Source: an uncultured Holophagaceae bacterium (GTDB lineage Bacteria > Acidobacteriota > Holophagae > Holophagales > Holophagaceae). From it: a stretch of DNA of 35,947 nt. Location: NCBI GenBank assembly GCA_903937385.1, contig CAIZZF010000021.1, forward strand, positions 1-35,947, read 5' to 3'. A program made the translations under genes and the position numbers. Positions 6,714 to 15,731 of this stretch are shown here, one piece after another. The notes beneath the pieces were generated by a model, which had not been told where the DNA came from, did not search any database, and worked only from the letters and a program-made list of their open reading frames with translations. Position 1 is the stretch's first letter; every line of letters begins with the position of its first letter.

Positions 6714-8513
6714 ATGGATGCCCTGAGAACCACCTTCGAACAGCACCTGGCGGCGGCCCTGCCCGGCGTGGAGATCACGCTGGAGCGGCCCAAGTCCGGC
6801 GAGCTGGGCGACCTCGCCTTCCCCTGCTTCCGCGCCGCCAAGCAGCTGGGCAAGAACCCCGTGCAGCTCTCCCAGGAGCTGGCCGCGGGCATCCGCATCG
6901 ACGGCGCGGCCCTGGTGGCCGCGGGACCCTACCTGAACCTGAAGCTGGCGCCCGAGACCCGCGCCACCGCTGTGCTGGGGGCCATCCTCCAGGCGCCCGG
7001 AGACCAGCCCTTCGGCTCCCGCCGGGCCAACGGCCGCAAGGTGATCGTCGAGTACAGCTCGCCCAACATCGCCAAGCTCTTCACCATCGGCCACCTGCGG
7101 TCGACCATGATCGGCCACGCCCTGGCCCAGCTGCACCAGTTCCTGGGCTGGGAGGTGCACCGCCTCAACCACCTGGGCGACTGGGGCACCCAGTTTGGCA
7201 CCCTGCTGGCGGCCTACACCCGCTGGGCGCAGGACACCAACGCAGACCTGGAAGCGGACTTCGATTGGGCCGAGCCGGCCCCGGAGAAGCGCCGCACGCC
7301 CCTGTTTCGACTCTTCCAGCTCTACGTGCGCTTCCACGCTGAAGAGGAAAACGACCCCGCCATGCGCGACGAGGGCCGCGCCTGGTTCCGTCGCCTGGAG
7401 GAGGGCGATCCCGAGGCCCGGCGGCTCTGGGCCTGGTTCCGCAAGATCTCGCTCAAGGAGTTCCAGCGCATCTACGACCGCCTCGGCGTGGCCTTCGACA
7501 CCCTGGAGCAGGGCGAGGCCTTCTACGAGGACCAGCTGGTCCCCACCATGGCCCTGCTGGAGCAGGCCGGCCTGCTGGTGGAGGGCGACAAGGGCGCCCG
7601 CATCGTGAACCTGGAGGATGTGGGCATCGCCACGCCCTGCCTCGTGCAGAAGGGCGATGGCACCAGCATCTACGCCACCCGCGACCTGGCGGCGGCCCTC
7701 TTCCGCAAGCAGACCTACGCCTTCGACCGCTGCCTCTATGTGGTGGGCACTGACCAGGTGCTGCACTTCCAGCAGATTTTCGCCGTGCTCAACAAGCTGG
7801 ATCCCTGGTTTCACGGGCGTATGCTGCACACGCCCTTCGGCATGGTCAAGCTGCCCGAGGGCAAGATGAGCACCCGGAAGGGCAACGTCATCTTCCTCGA
7901 GGACGTGCTGGACGAGGCCCGGGAGCGCGTGGCCGCCATCATCCAGGAGAAGAACCCGGAGCTGGCGGAGCGCGAGGTCGTGGCCGAGATGCTGGGCATG
8001 GGCGCCGTGGTGTTCTTCGACGCCATGAACGACCGCGTGAAGCCCATCACCTTCACCTGGGACCGCGTCATCGCCCTGGACGGCGACACCGGGCCCTACG
8101 TGCAGTACGCCCATGCCCGCATCCTGAGCGTGCTGCGCAAGGCCGGCGGCGACTGGGCCGCCAAGGCCCAGGCCGGTGCGGCCCAGGGCCCCTGCCTGCC
8201 CTTTCCCCTCGCGCCCCTGCCCGCGGACCTGGGCGGCCTCGCGGCACCCGAGGCCCAGGCCCTGCTCTTCGAGCTGGCGGGCCTGCCGACGGCCATCGCC
8301 GCCGCCGCCGAGGGCTGCATGGCCACGCCCCTGGCCCGACAGCTGGTGGCCCTGGCCCGGTCCTTCAGCGGCTTCTACACCAACTGCCCGATCCTCGCCC
8401 CCGACAACACCCCGGAAGTCCGCGAAGCCCGCCTCGCCCTCTGCGTCGCCACCGCCCGCGCCCTCCGCCAGGGCCTCTACCTCATGGGCATCCAGGCCCC
8501 GGAGGAGATGTGA
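6714..8513 (+). CDS. argS: Arginyl-tRNA synthetase
   Basis: 599 residues, class I synthetase that charges tRNA(Arg). Domain order: an N-terminal Add-1 type domain (1-110) with SGELGDLAFPCF; a catalytic Rossmann domain with VIVEYSSPNIAKLFTIGHLR, whose GHLR is the HIGH-like motif near residue 126; LNHLGDWGTQFG shortly after; KMSTRKGN at about 384 as the KMSKS loop; and a C-terminal helical DALR anticodon-binding domain (about 460-599). The start at 6714 has GAGGA about 11 bases upstream. There is a second ATG four bases later in another frame. It is the second gene after the transketolase half and is followed by palindrome D before pyrG. Confidence 0.95.
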   Translation: MDALRTTFEQHLAAALPGVEITLERPKSGELGDLAFPCFRAAKQLGKNPVQLSQELAAGIRIDGAALVAAGPYLNLKLAPETRATAVLGAILQAPGDQPFGSRRANGRKVIVEYSSPNIAKLFTIGHLRSTMIGHALAQLHQFLGWEVHRLNHLGDWGTQFGTLLAAYTRWAQDTNADLEADFDWAEPAPEKRRTPLFRLFQLYVRFHAEEENDPAMRDEGRAWFRRLEEGDPEARRLWAWFRKISLKEFQRIYDRLGVAFDTLEQGEAFYEDQLVPTMALLEQAGLLVEGDKGARIVNLEDVGIATPCLVQKGDGTSIYATRDLAAALFRKQTYAFDRCLYVVGTDQVLHFQQIFAVLNKLDPWFHGRMLHTPFGMVKLPEGKMSTRKGNVIFLEDVLDEARERVAAIIQEKNPELAEREVVAEMLGMGAVVFFDAMNDRVKPITFTWDRVIALDGDTGPYVQYAHARILSVLRKAGGDWAAKAQAGAAQGPCLPFPLAPLPADLGGLAAPEAQALLFELAGLPTAIAAAAEGCMATPLARQLVALARSFSGFYTNCPILAPDNTPEVREARLALCVATARALRQGLYLMGIQAPEEM

Positions 8514-8550
8514 GCCTTCGCCAACACCAGCGATCCAGCTGCATCTCTAG

Positions 8551-8671
8551 AACCACTCTCGCGGAGGGGCGCGGAGATGGCAGAGGGTCGCTGAGGAAAG
8601 ACGGGCCTCGGCAGGCATTCCTGTCCCTCTGCGAACCTCCGCCATCTCGTCTTTTCTCTGCGAGCGCTTTT
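8551..8671. repeat. Palindromic element D (same family as A and B)
   Basis: The arm GAGATGGCAGAGGGTCGC (8574-8591) pairs with GCGAACCTCCGCCATCTC (8631-8648) at 16 of 18 positions. It begins aaccactctcGCGGAGGGGC, almost the same as element A, and ends CTCTGCGAGCGC. The purine-rich arm comes first. It lies between the tandem genes argS and pyrG, where it would be transcribed if the two are cotranscribed. Confidence 0.65.
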
Positions 8672-8709
8672 CTCGTTCTTGAACCCACGACCCATGCAGG
8701 AGCAAGGCC

Positions 8710-10305
8710 ATGACCAAGTACGTGTTCGTAACCGGTGGTGTGCTCTCGTCCTTGGGCAAGGGGATCGCGGCGGCTTCGCTGGGGGCGCTGCTGGAGGCTC
8801 GCGGGCTGAAGGTCACCCTCATGAAGATGGATCCCTACCTCAACGTGGATCCCGGCACCATGTCGCCCTTCCAGCACGGTGAGGTGTTCGTGACGGACGA
8901 CGGCGCCGAGACCGACCTGGACCTAGGCCACTACGAGCGCTTCACCTCGGTGCCCACCACCCAGAACCACACCATCACCACGGGCCGCATCTACAACACG
9001 GTGATCCAGAAGGAGCGCCGCGGCGACTACCTGGGCAAGACCGTGCAGGTGATCCCGCACATCACCGACGAGATCAAGAGCGTCATGAAGAAGGTCGCCA
9101 AGGACATGGACGTGGTGATCGTGGAGATCGGCGGCACCGTCGGCGACATCGAGAGCCAGCCCTTCATCGAGGCCATCCGCCAGTTCAAGCTGGAGTCGGG
9201 CCTGGGCAACGCCATCAACATGCACCTGACCTACGTGCCCTACATCAAGACCGCGGGCGAGCTGAAGTCCAAGCCCACCCAGCACAGCGTCAAGGAGCTG
9301 CGCGCCCTGGGCATCCAGCCGGACGTGCTGCTCTGCCGCGCGGAGCAGCACATCCCCCGCGAGCTGAAGGACAAGATCGCACTGTTCTGCTCGGTCACCC
9401 AGGATGCGGTGTTCAGCGCCCTGGACGCCCACTCCATCTATGAAGTGCCGCTGAACCTCCACAACGAGGGCCTGGACGCCAAGGTGGCGGCCCTGCTGGG
9501 CCTGGGCGAGAAGACGCCGGACCTCAGCGCCTGGGAGAAGCTGCTGCACCGCATCCGCAACCCCAAGGGCAGCGTGCGCATCGGCATCGTGGGCAAGTAT
9601 GTGGAGTTTAAGGAGAGCTACAAGAGCCTCATCGAGGCCCTGCACCACGCGGGCTACGGCCTCGAGGCGCACGTGGACCTGAAGTGGATCGAGGCGGAAG
9701 ACCTTGAAAACCAGGACCCCGCCATCTTCCTGTCGGACTGCCACGGCATCCTGGTACCCGGCGGCTTCGGCGTGCGCGGCACCCGGGGCATGGTCAAGTC
9801 CATCCAGTACGCCCGCGAGCACCGCATCCCCTTCTTCGGCATCTGCCTCGGCATGCAGATGGCCTCCGTGGAGTTCGCCCGCAACGTGGCGGGCCTCGAC
9901 GGGGCCGACTCCACCGAGTTCGACGAAGAGCCGAAGCATCGCGTCATCTTCAAGCTCCGCGAGCTGGTGGATGTGGAGGAACTGGGCGGCACCATGCGTC
10001 TGGGCGCCTATCCGTGCCGTCTGTCCCCGGGCAGCCAGGCCGAAAAGGCCTATGGCAGCACCGAGATCAGCGAGCGCCACCGGCACCGCTACGAGTTCAA
10101 CCACGAGTACAAGAAGGCCCTGGAGGCCAAGGGCCTGGTCTTCACCGGCATGAGCCCCGATGGGGTCTTCGTGGAGATCGTGGAGCTGAAGGACCACCCC
10201 TACTTCCTGGCCTGCCAGTTCCACCCCGAGTTCAAGAGCCGCCCCCTCAGCCCGCACCCGCTCTTCACCGCCTTCGTGAAGGCCAGCGCCGAGAACCGGG
10301 GCTGA
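8710..10305 (+). CDS. pyrG: CTP synthase (glutamine hydrolysing)
   Basis: 531 residues. It makes CTP from UTP, ATP and glutamine and is usually a tetramer feedback-controlled by CTP. The N-terminal amidoligase domain begins [20 protein letters not shown] and holds [20 protein letters not shown] and [14 protein letters not shown]. The C-terminal class I glutamine amidotransferase domain (about 290-531) has the nucleophile Cys379 in [11 protein letters not shown] and the catalytic His/Glu in [11 protein letters not shown]. The start is set by AGGAG (8699-8703). It has its own 196-base upstream region that contains element D. It ends 42 bases before palindrome E and is convergent with the VOC gene. 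Confidence 0.97.
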   Translation: MTKYVFVTGGVLSSLGKGIAAASLGALLEARGLKVTLMKMDPYLNVDPGTMSPFQHGEVFVTDDGAETDLDLGHYERFTSVPTTQNHTITTGRIYNTVIQKERRGDYLGKTVQVIPHITDEIKSVMKKVAKDMDVVIVEIGGTVGDIESQPFIEAIRQFKLESGLGNAINMHLTYVPYIKTAGELKSKPTQHSVKELRALGIQPDVLLCRAEQHIPRELKDKIALFCSVTQDAVFSALDAHSIYEVPLNLHNEGLDAKVAALLGLGEKTPDLSAWEKLLHRIRNPKGSVRIGIVGKYVEFKESYKSLIEALHHAGYGLEAHVDLKWIEAEDLENQDPAIFLSDCHGILVPGGFGVRGTRGMVKSIQYAREHRIPFFGICLGMQMASVEFARNVAGLDGADSTEFDEEPKHRVIFKLRELVDVEELGGTMRLGAYPCRLSPGSQAEKAYGSTEISERHRHRYEFNHEYKKALEAKGLVFTGMSPDGVFVEIVELKDHPYFLACQFHPEFKSRPLSPHPLFTAFVKASAENRG

Positions 10306-10347
10306 GGCATTCCGATTTGCATTGACGGAAAAGGATCACCCCCAAGA

Positions 10348-10406
10348 CACCAAGGCACCAAGAACTGCAAAGCAGATGATCGGTTGTCTTTCTTGGTGCC
10401 TTGGTG
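10348..10406. repeat. Palindromic element E (ACCAAGGC family)
   Basis: CACCAAGGCACCAAGAA at 10348-10364 pairs perfectly over 17 bp with 10390-10406, around a 25-base loop. The arm is made of repeated ACCAAG units, and a further CCAAGAC just upstream continues the pattern. It lies between the convergent genes pyrG and the VOC gene. It could act as a terminator stem, but has no true U tract. Confidence 0.8.
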
Positions 10407-10440
10407 GCAAATCTTGTTGCGCCCCTTTCAAGGGCGAAGA

Positions 10441-10818
10441 CTAGGCCATCGAGTGCAACCCCACCAAGTTGCCCTCGGGATCAACGACCAGGGAGATGAA
10501 GCCGTAGGGCCCGATGGCCATCTTGGACCGGTGGATCTGCCCTCCGGCGGGGAGGACCCGGGCCTCCTCCATGGCGCAGTCCGCGCAGTGGAAGTAGACC
10601 AGGGTGCCTGAGCCGCCGCAGGGAACCCCAGCCAGCCGCACCAGCGCCCCTGGGGTGCCGTAGCCCGTCTGGTCGCCGGGGAAGGCCCACATCTCCATGT
10701 CCGGAGACGGCACGCCAAGGGGCTGCAGCGTGACCTGGAAGACGGCCTCGTAGAAGGCCTTGGCGCGGTCGATGTCCTTCACGTAGATCTCGAACCAGAC
10801 CACCGGATTGACGCTCAT
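10441..10818 (-). CDS. VOC (glyoxalase/bleomycin-resistance) superfamily protein
   Basis: 125 residues from MSVNPVVWFEIYVKDIDRAK, with AGGAGG a few bases upstream. An earlier in-frame ATG has no such site. It is one VOC domain made of two beta-alpha-beta-beta-beta repeats: PVVWFEIYVKDIDRAKAFYE opens the first, and TLVYFHCADCAMEEARVLPA opens the second. It ends FISLVVDPEGNLVGLHS. This is the group often labelled 'VOC family protein' near lactoylglutathione lyase-like proteins. Metal ligands cannot be assigned with confidence and the substrate is unknown. It lies 42 bases downstream of the ACT-domain gene on the same strand, so the two may be cotranscribed. Confidence 0.85.
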   Translation of the reverse strand: MSVNPVVWFEIYVKDIDRAKAFYEAVFQVTLQPLGVPSPDMEMWAFPGDQTGYGTPGALVRLAGVPCGGSGTLVYFHCADCAMEEARVLPAGGQIHRSKMAIGPYGFISLVVDPEGNLVGLHSMA

Positions 10819-10860
10819 GGGTGCCTCCTGTCCTGAGGACGAAGGCAAGGTTAGCTGATT

Positions 10861-11277
10861 TCAGGGCGTCCCGAACGGCCGATCACCGGCGAGCCCTTCC
10901 AGAAGGGCCAGGGCCTCAAGCCGCCGGTCCCAGGGCACGAAGAGGTGGTCGTGATGGCAGGCGGACACGGCATTGAGGCTGATCCCCGCGGCGGCCAGCG
11001 TGGCGCTGAGGACCGCCAGGAAGCCCACGGCCTCCAGCGAGGAGTGGACGGTCAGGGTGATCAGGGCCCACCCCGCCTCCGGAGTAAGCCCGTGCGCCCT
11101 CGCCGTCTCCAACGGGAGGATCAGGGTCAGGCCCTCCTCCTCCTGGAAGCTGCCCTGGGCCCCACGCAGCAGCGGCAGCGCGACCTCCTCCACCAGCGAG
11201 AAGAAGCCAAAGGCCTCCCCGTGCAGGGCCGGACGCATGTTGCGCAGGAGGATCGGGAGATTGGTTTCGCCAGTCAT
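10861..11277 (-). CDS. ACT-domain protein (DUF2241-like)
   Basis: 138 residues, starting MTGETNLPILLRNMRPALHG with GGAGGT upstream. Middle motifs EEEGLTLILPLETARAHGL and WALITLTVHSSLEAVGFLA, then AAGISLNAVSACHHDHLFVP, are typical of a small stand-alone protein family with a C-terminal ACT domain (ACT_3/DUF2241 type). ACT domains bind amino acids or other small ligands. The function of this family is not established. The conserved 'HHDHLFVP' suggests a binding loop. It is the first gene of a probable two-gene unit with the VOC protein. It faces away from the ATP-citrate-lyase-like genes across a 371-base gap. Confidence 0.8.
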   Translation of the reverse strand: MTGETNLPILLRNMRPALHGEAFGFFSLVEEVALPLLRGAQGSFQEEEGLTLILPLETARAHGLTPEAGWALITLTVHSSLEAVGFLAVLSATLAAAGISLNAVSACHHDHLFVPWDRRLEALALLEGLAGDRPFGTP

Positions 11278-11648
11278 GGGACCTCCCGCCCCGAGGATAC
11301 CCAGCTGAGAGAGCCGTGCGAGACCGCATCCAGCGAAGCCTCACAGAGCGTCTCCAATCTGGTCTCCAGCATGGACCCGGCTGATCCCCATCCGGTCACC
11401 ATCCCTCTCTTGTTCCTACAAGTAATTACCGACGACAGGACTGAATGAACCCCGAGAACGCCCACCACACAGGCTGACAACACGCGCCATAAGCTATGTG
11501 AATAGAGCTATAAAAACTTAAAATCAAAATACTACCTGCAGGTAATCTTTTCGCTGGACCAGAAAGACGATAGTGTCATCATGTATCAAGGTCACGACGG
11601 AGAGTGTCGGGCCTGGTTCGTTGCCAGCGTCGATTGAGGGGGGAAAGT
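11278..11648. promoter_or_regulatory. Divergent control region with AT-rich island upstream of the ATP-citrate-lyase-like genes
   Basis: 371 bases without a credible gene, between the divergent ACT and citrate-lyase-like starts. From about 11490 to 11555 it turns AT-rich, in contrast to the GC-rich surroundings. It holds two short perfect palindromes, GTAATTAC (11422-11429) and TACCTGCAGGTA (11533-11544). A weak promoter candidate for the rightward genes is CTGACA (11474-11479) and TATGTG (11495-11500), but the 15-base spacing is poor. The rest shows nothing I recognise. Confidence 0.45.
11533..11544. promoter_or_regulatory. Possible operator palindrome
   Basis: TACCTGCAGGTA is a perfect 12-base palindrome within the AT-rich island, 105 bases before the first citrate-lyase-like start. 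Its site and symmetry suit a dimeric regulator, but a palindrome of this length can occur by chance. Confidence 0.25.
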
Positions 11649-12926
11649 ATGCAACTTTCAGGCCTTCGGTACGGTTCCAAGCTCCTTCAGTTGGTGGAGT
11701 TTCCCGTAGCCGAGTTCATCGATGGGTCCGCGACCAACCAGGAGATCCAGCAGTTCCTGGAGAAGCACAAGAAGCTGGTGGTGAAGCCGGCCTTCAACGG
11801 CGGCGTGGGCAAGAAGGGCAAGGCCGGGCTGGTCCGGGTGGTCAAGACCGTCCAGGAGGCCCTCCTGGCCAAGCGGGAGCTCTTCTTTGCCCAGCATACC
11901 TACGGCAACAAGGTCGTGACGGCCAACGGGGTGACCATGGAGGCCTTCGTGCCCTCGGATCTGGAGGTCTACTTCAGCATCTCGAGCTCCAGCGCCCGCC
12001 GGGGGCCCGTCTTCACCATCACGCCCTGGGGCGGCGTCGATATTGAGGACCTGCCACCCGAGAAGAAGGCCGTGGTGGAGATCGACCCCTTCACCGGCAT
12101 CAACGCCTTCGAGATCACGAACGCCCTCACGGACACCGGCTGCCCGGAGGCCTTCATCTCGGCCCTGGTCCAGCACCTGCCCAAGCTCTGGGACCTCTAC
12201 GACGGCTACGGGCTCACCACCATCGAGCTGAACCCGATCCGGGTCATGCGGCAGGGCAACCAGATCCTCCCGGTCGCCTGTGACGTGAAGGCCAGCTTCG
12301 ACCAGGACAACCCGGCCTGGAAGCGCATCGGCCTGCCGGACGGCCTGTTCCAGACGGAGACCACGCCCTTCGAGCTCGACATCAACGAGCTGAGGACCTA
12401 CCAGGGCCAGAGCGATGTGCTGGAGATGAACCCCAACGGCTCCATCCTGCCCTTCATGTTCGGCGGCGGCGCGAACAGCGCAGGCACGGAGACTCTGGGT
12501 GAGGCGGCCATCTTCTCCTCGGATTTCGGCGGGAACCCGCCCTACGAAAAGATCTACGAGATCAGCCGCATCGTGTTCGAGCACTGGTACAAGCAGGCCG
12601 ACATGCTGCTCCTCATCGGCGGCAAGGCCAACAACACGGACATCTACGTGACCTTCAAAGGCGTCTTCGACGCCCTGCGGGACCATGTGGCCAAGGCCGG
12701 CTGGAAGCCGCTCTACGTGGTGATCGGGCGGGGCGGTCCCAACGTGGTGAAGGGCATGTTCTACGCCAAGGACATCCTCGACCGGCTGCGGCTCCCCTAT
12801 CAGATGTTCGGCCACGACACGTCCATGATCCTCACGCTGGAGCGGGCGCAGAAGATCGACCGCTGGTGGGGGGCCGAGGGCGCCGCCGCCTACCGCAAGC
12901 TGATTGAAACCCAGGGCCGGGCCTAG
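11649..12926 (+). CDS. ATP-citrate lyase-like beta subunit (ATP-grasp / succinyl-CoA-synthetase-beta type)
   Basis: 425 residues from ATG 11649, preceded by an AGGGGGGA ribosome site. It matches the N-terminal third of animal ATP-citrate lyase and bacterial AclB. LVVKPAFNGGVGKKGKAGLV is the ATP-grasp lysine region, TTIELNPIRVM is the metal/nucleotide segment, and FMFGGGANSAGTETLGEA plus VVIGRGGPNVVKGM belong to the C-terminal citrate-binding part. Expected role: ATP-driven formation of citryl-CoA together with the next gene, giving acetyl-CoA and oxaloacetate. The next start is 8 bases after the stop, so the two are cotranscribed. Sequence details differ enough from classical AclB that another tricarboxylic or dicarboxylic substrate is possible. 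Confidence 0.8.
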   Translation: MQLSGLRYGSKLLQLVEFPVAEFIDGSATNQEIQQFLEKHKKLVVKPAFNGGVGKKGKAGLVRVVKTVQEALLAKRELFFAQHTYGNKVVTANGVTMEAFVPSDLEVYFSISSSSARRGPVFTITPWGGVDIEDLPPEKKAVVEIDPFTGINAFEITNALTDTGCPEAFISALVQHLPKLWDLYDGYGLTTIELNPIRVMRQGNQILPVACDVKASFDQDNPAWKRIGLPDGLFQTETTPFELDINELRTYQGQSDVLEMNPNGSILPFMFGGGANSAGTETLGEAAIFSSDFGGNPPYEKIYEISRIVFEHWYKQADMLLLIGGKANNTDIYVTFKGVFDALRDHVAKAGWKPLYVVIGRGGPNVVKGMFYAKDILDRLRLPYQMFGHDTSMILTLERAQKIDRWWGAEGAAAYRKLIETQGRA

Positions 12927-12934
12927 GAGACACC

Positions 12935-15661
12935 ATGCGACGACTGACCACTCGACCCTTCCCCTACTATGTGGGCCTCCACTCCCTGGAAGAGCTCGTC
13001 ACCAAGCAGAACCGCGTCTGCGTCATGAACATCCTGGGCAGCGAGAGCCGCAAGGTGACACCCGTCTCCCACGAATACAGCGGCGGCAACGTGGTCGCCG
13101 GCGTCCAGTACGGCCGACGCGGCGTGCTGGAAACCAAGCTCGGCGACATCCCGGTCTATCGCAGCATCCGGGAGGTCATGGAGAAGGGCATCGTCTTCGA
13201 CATGGGCGTGGTCTACATTCCCCCCACCGGCGTGTGCAAGGCCGTCTCGGAGCTCGTGACCCACAACGAGGCGCTCAAGCGCATCGTCATTGTCACGGAG
13301 AAGGTCCCCGCGCGGGATTCCCGGAACATCCGCGCCCTCTGCCAGGAGGCCGGGGTGGACGTCATCGGGGCCAACTGCCTCGGCATGGCCAATGCCTGGG
13401 ACCGGGTCCGCATCGGCGGCAGCCTGGGGGGCGACCATCCCGAGGAGACCCTGGCCAAGGGCTCCATCGCGATCCACTCCAACTCAGGGAACTTCACCAC
13501 CACCATGGCCGAGTACCTCCGCACCGCCGGCTTCGGCATCAGCACCGCCGTCTCCAGCGGGAAGGATGTCTACATCCACTTCGCCCTGCCCGAGTTCCTC
13601 TACGCGGCCCAGAATGATCCCCGCACGAAGGCCGTCGTAATCTACGTGGAGCCCGGCGGCTACTACGAAAAGCAGGCCCTCGACTGGATCAAGGACCGCA
13701 CCTTTGGCTTCACCAAGCCGATCATTGCCTGCGTCACGGGCCGCTGGAAGAAGAACATCACCCGGGCCTGCGGCCATGCCGGTGCCCTCTCAGGCAGCGG
13801 TGACGACGCCGAAGCCAAGGAGAAATGGTTCGACGAGTATTTCGGGGTGGAGGTCTTCGATCCCAAAGACCCCAAGGTGAGCAAGCGGGGCGTCCGGGTG
13901 TCCAGCATCCAGTACATCCCCGACGCGGTGCGGGCCGTCTACGAGAAGATCGACGAGCTGCCGGACTTCGAGACGACCGGTGACCTCTCCCTGAAGCTCT
14001 GGCTGGGAGACAGCCTGGTGAAGCTCCCCAAGGACCTCTACCTGCCCCTGTCCCAGCCCCCCGTTCCCTACGACCACCAGATCATCGAGGTCAACAAGCT
14101 GGTGGGGGCCCACTACCTCCGCCAGAACATGGCGAACAAGTCCGGCGCCACGCGCATGAACCGGAAGTCCCATGTGGCGGAGCTGCATGGGAAGTCGGTC
14201 CTGGAGCTCTCCGAATACACGATGGAGGAGAACCTCCACTTCGCCCTGGCCAAGGTCATGCCTGACAAGCACGACCTGCCCACCCTGAACCTGATCCTCA
14301 ACCTGTTCATGAAGATCGATGAGCGCCGCATGGAGCTCATCGATGTGGCCCGAGCCAACGGCTGCACCCCCAACGCCTACCTGGCCTCCCAGATCGCCCT
14401 GGTGGGCGACAAGGACCTGCTCTCCAAGTCCCGGACCCACTCCCAGTTCATCATCGACCTCATCCGGGAGTTCGGCCTCAACGAGAGCACCCAGGCCTTT
14501 CCCGCGGAGCTTGACGAATACGTCGTGCAGCACCTGCTCACCGCAGAGCCCTCCCGCAAGACCGACATCTCGGATCTGCTCTTCAAGGAGGTCAAGAGGT
14601 CGAAAAAGTCCTGCGTGGCCCTGAAGGTCTGCCAGCACATCATCGACCTGGCCGCCACCCGGAACCTGGAGATTCGCGACACCTACGAGTTTCTGCTGGC
14701 CACCATCGCGGTCTGCGTGCTCTGGAATCCCATGCTGGAGAAGCGTATCAGCCGCCAGCTCGTGGAGAACGCCGTCACCTACTTCTACCTCATGAGCCGC
14801 ATCGTCGCCTATTCCGTGGTGGACCGCGCCCACAACCCCCACTGGAAGAAGCTGGTCGACCAGAAGCTGTCCAATCTCAACCACAGCTTCACCGAGAATG
14901 CCTTCAAGGTGCTCTTCGCCCGGGTACCCACACCCAGCGATCTGCTGGAGTTCCAGACCCTCGTGGGACTCACGATCACCAACGGCCCCGGCACCCTGTC
15001 CGCCAAGGGCGCCAAGGAGAGCGTCAGCGCCCGCAACGACATCTCCATGGCCTTCGTCGGCTTTCTGGCCAACACGGGCCGGGCCCACGGCGGCAACGGC
15101 TACGACGCCATCACCTACCTGGCAGAGCAGTTCAAGGACGTCGCCCTGGCCGACCCCGGCGATCCGAACCACGGGGTGGACCTGAAGCAGCTCGCGGTCC
15201 GGGCTGCCAAGGCCTACGGCACCCTCAAGCACCAGATGCGGGAGGTAGATGAACCCCTGATGAAGCCCATTCCCTGCATCAACCACCCGGTCTTCCGGGG
15301 CAACCACATCAACGTGGATCCCCGGGAGGAGTTCGTGGCCGGGGTGATGAAGGAGCGGGGCGTCTACAACGCCTTCTGGGAGTTCTACCACCTGCTGGCA
15401 CAGGCGCTCTACGACGAAGGCGTCACCAAGAACGTGTTCTGCGTGAATGTGGATGCGGTCCTGGCGGTCATCACCCTGAAGCTGGTCTGGAAGGACCTCC
15501 AGTCCGGGCGCCTGAGCCTCCATCAGGTCCAGGACCTAGCCTTCACGCTCTTCCTGTTCGGCCGGACCATCGGCACCGCCGCCGAGATCGCCGACCACCG
15601 GGATCGCGGCGTGGACATGGACTGCCGCACCCCCGAGAGCGAGCTGTCCTACGTGCTCTAG
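12935..15661 (+). CDS. ATP-citrate lyase-like alpha subunit with divergent citrate-synthase domain
   Basis: 908 residues; classical bacterial AclA is about 610. Residues 1-330 are a succinyl-CoA-synthetase-alpha-like part: CoA-binding ANCLGMANAWDRVRIGG, then GHAGALSGSGDD with His281 matching the phospho-histidine. From about 400 to 908 is a helical citrate-synthase-like region with FLANTGRAHGGNGYDAITYL. PCINHPVFRGNHINVDPREE stands where other AclA have GIGHRIKS...NPDxRV, and NVDAVLAVITLKL fits the end of the fold. The Gly-Ile-Gly-His-Arg core is not kept, although a His is. The extra 300 residues fall mostly between the two parts. The start has AGGAG. The gene ends at a strong hairpin that it shares with the converging gltA. 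The substrate is inferred, not proven. Confidence 0.75.
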   Translation: MRRLTTRPFPYYVGLHSLEELVTKQNRVCVMNILGSESRKVTPVSHEYSGGNVVAGVQYGRRGVLETKLGDIPVYRSIREVMEKGIVFDMGVVYIPPTGVCKAVSELVTHNEALKRIVIVTEKVPARDSRNIRALCQEAGVDVIGANCLGMANAWDRVRIGGSLGGDHPEETLAKGSIAIHSNSGNFTTTMAEYLRTAGFGISTAVSSGKDVYIHFALPEFLYAAQNDPRTKAVVIYVEPGGYYEKQALDWIKDRTFGFTKPIIACVTGRWKKNITRACGHAGALSGSGDDAEAKEKWFDEYFGVEVFDPKDPKVSKRGVRVSSIQYIPDAVRAVYEKIDELPDFETTGDLSLKLWLGDSLVKLPKDLYLPLSQPPVPYDHQIIEVNKLVGAHYLRQNMANKSGATRMNRKSHVAELHGKSVLELSEYTMEENLHFALAKVMPDKHDLPTLNLILNLFMKIDERRMELIDVARANGCTPNAYLASQIALVGDKDLLSKSRTHSQFIIDLIREFGLNESTQAFPAELDEYVVQHLLTAEPSRKTDISDLLFKEVKRSKKSCVALKVCQHIIDLAATRNLEIRDTYEFLLATIAVCVLWNPMLEKRISRQLVENAVTYFYLMSRIVAYSVVDRAHNPHWKKLVDQKLSNLNHSFTENAFKVLFARVPTPSDLLEFQTLVGLTITNGPGTLSAKGAKESVSARNDISMAFVGFLANTGRAHGGNGYDAITYLAEQFKDVALADPGDPNHGVDLKQLAVRAAKAYGTLKHQMREVDEPLMKPIPCINHPVFRGNHINVDPREEFVAGVMKERGVYNAFWEFYHLLAQALYDEGVTKNVFCVNVDAVLAVITLKLVWKDLQSGRLSLHQVQDLAFTLFLFGRTIGTAAEIADHRDRGVDMDCRTPESELSYVL

Positions 15662-15675
15662 CGGAATGCCTACCT

Positions 15676-15712
15676 CATGAAGAAGGCCCGGCGGTGCCGG
15701 GCCTTCTTCATG
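15676..15712. terminator. Strong hairpin between convergent citrate-lyase-like gene and gltA
   Basis: CATGAAGAAGGCCCGGC (15676-15692) pairs perfectly with 15696-15712 over 17 bp around a three-base loop. There is no clean U run on either strand, but its location between two converging stops makes it a likely bidirectional terminator or 3'-end stabiliser. It is unrelated in sequence to the A-H palindromes. Confidence 0.7.
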
Positions 15713-15731
15713 GAGCGAAAAGCGCTGGGGC

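Noticed and set aside
13790-15523. Long minus-strand open frame antisense to the citrate-lyase-like alpha gene
   Set aside because: It is rich in His/Leu/Gly/Asp/Gln with no recognisable domain and is the mirror of a well-supported gene; it is open only because of high GC and codon bias.
15676-15712. Member of the A-H palindrome set
   Set aside because: It is a perfect stem but has a three-base loop, no internal 7-9-nt quasi-repeats and no sequence relation to the others; it is better explained as a terminator between convergent genes.
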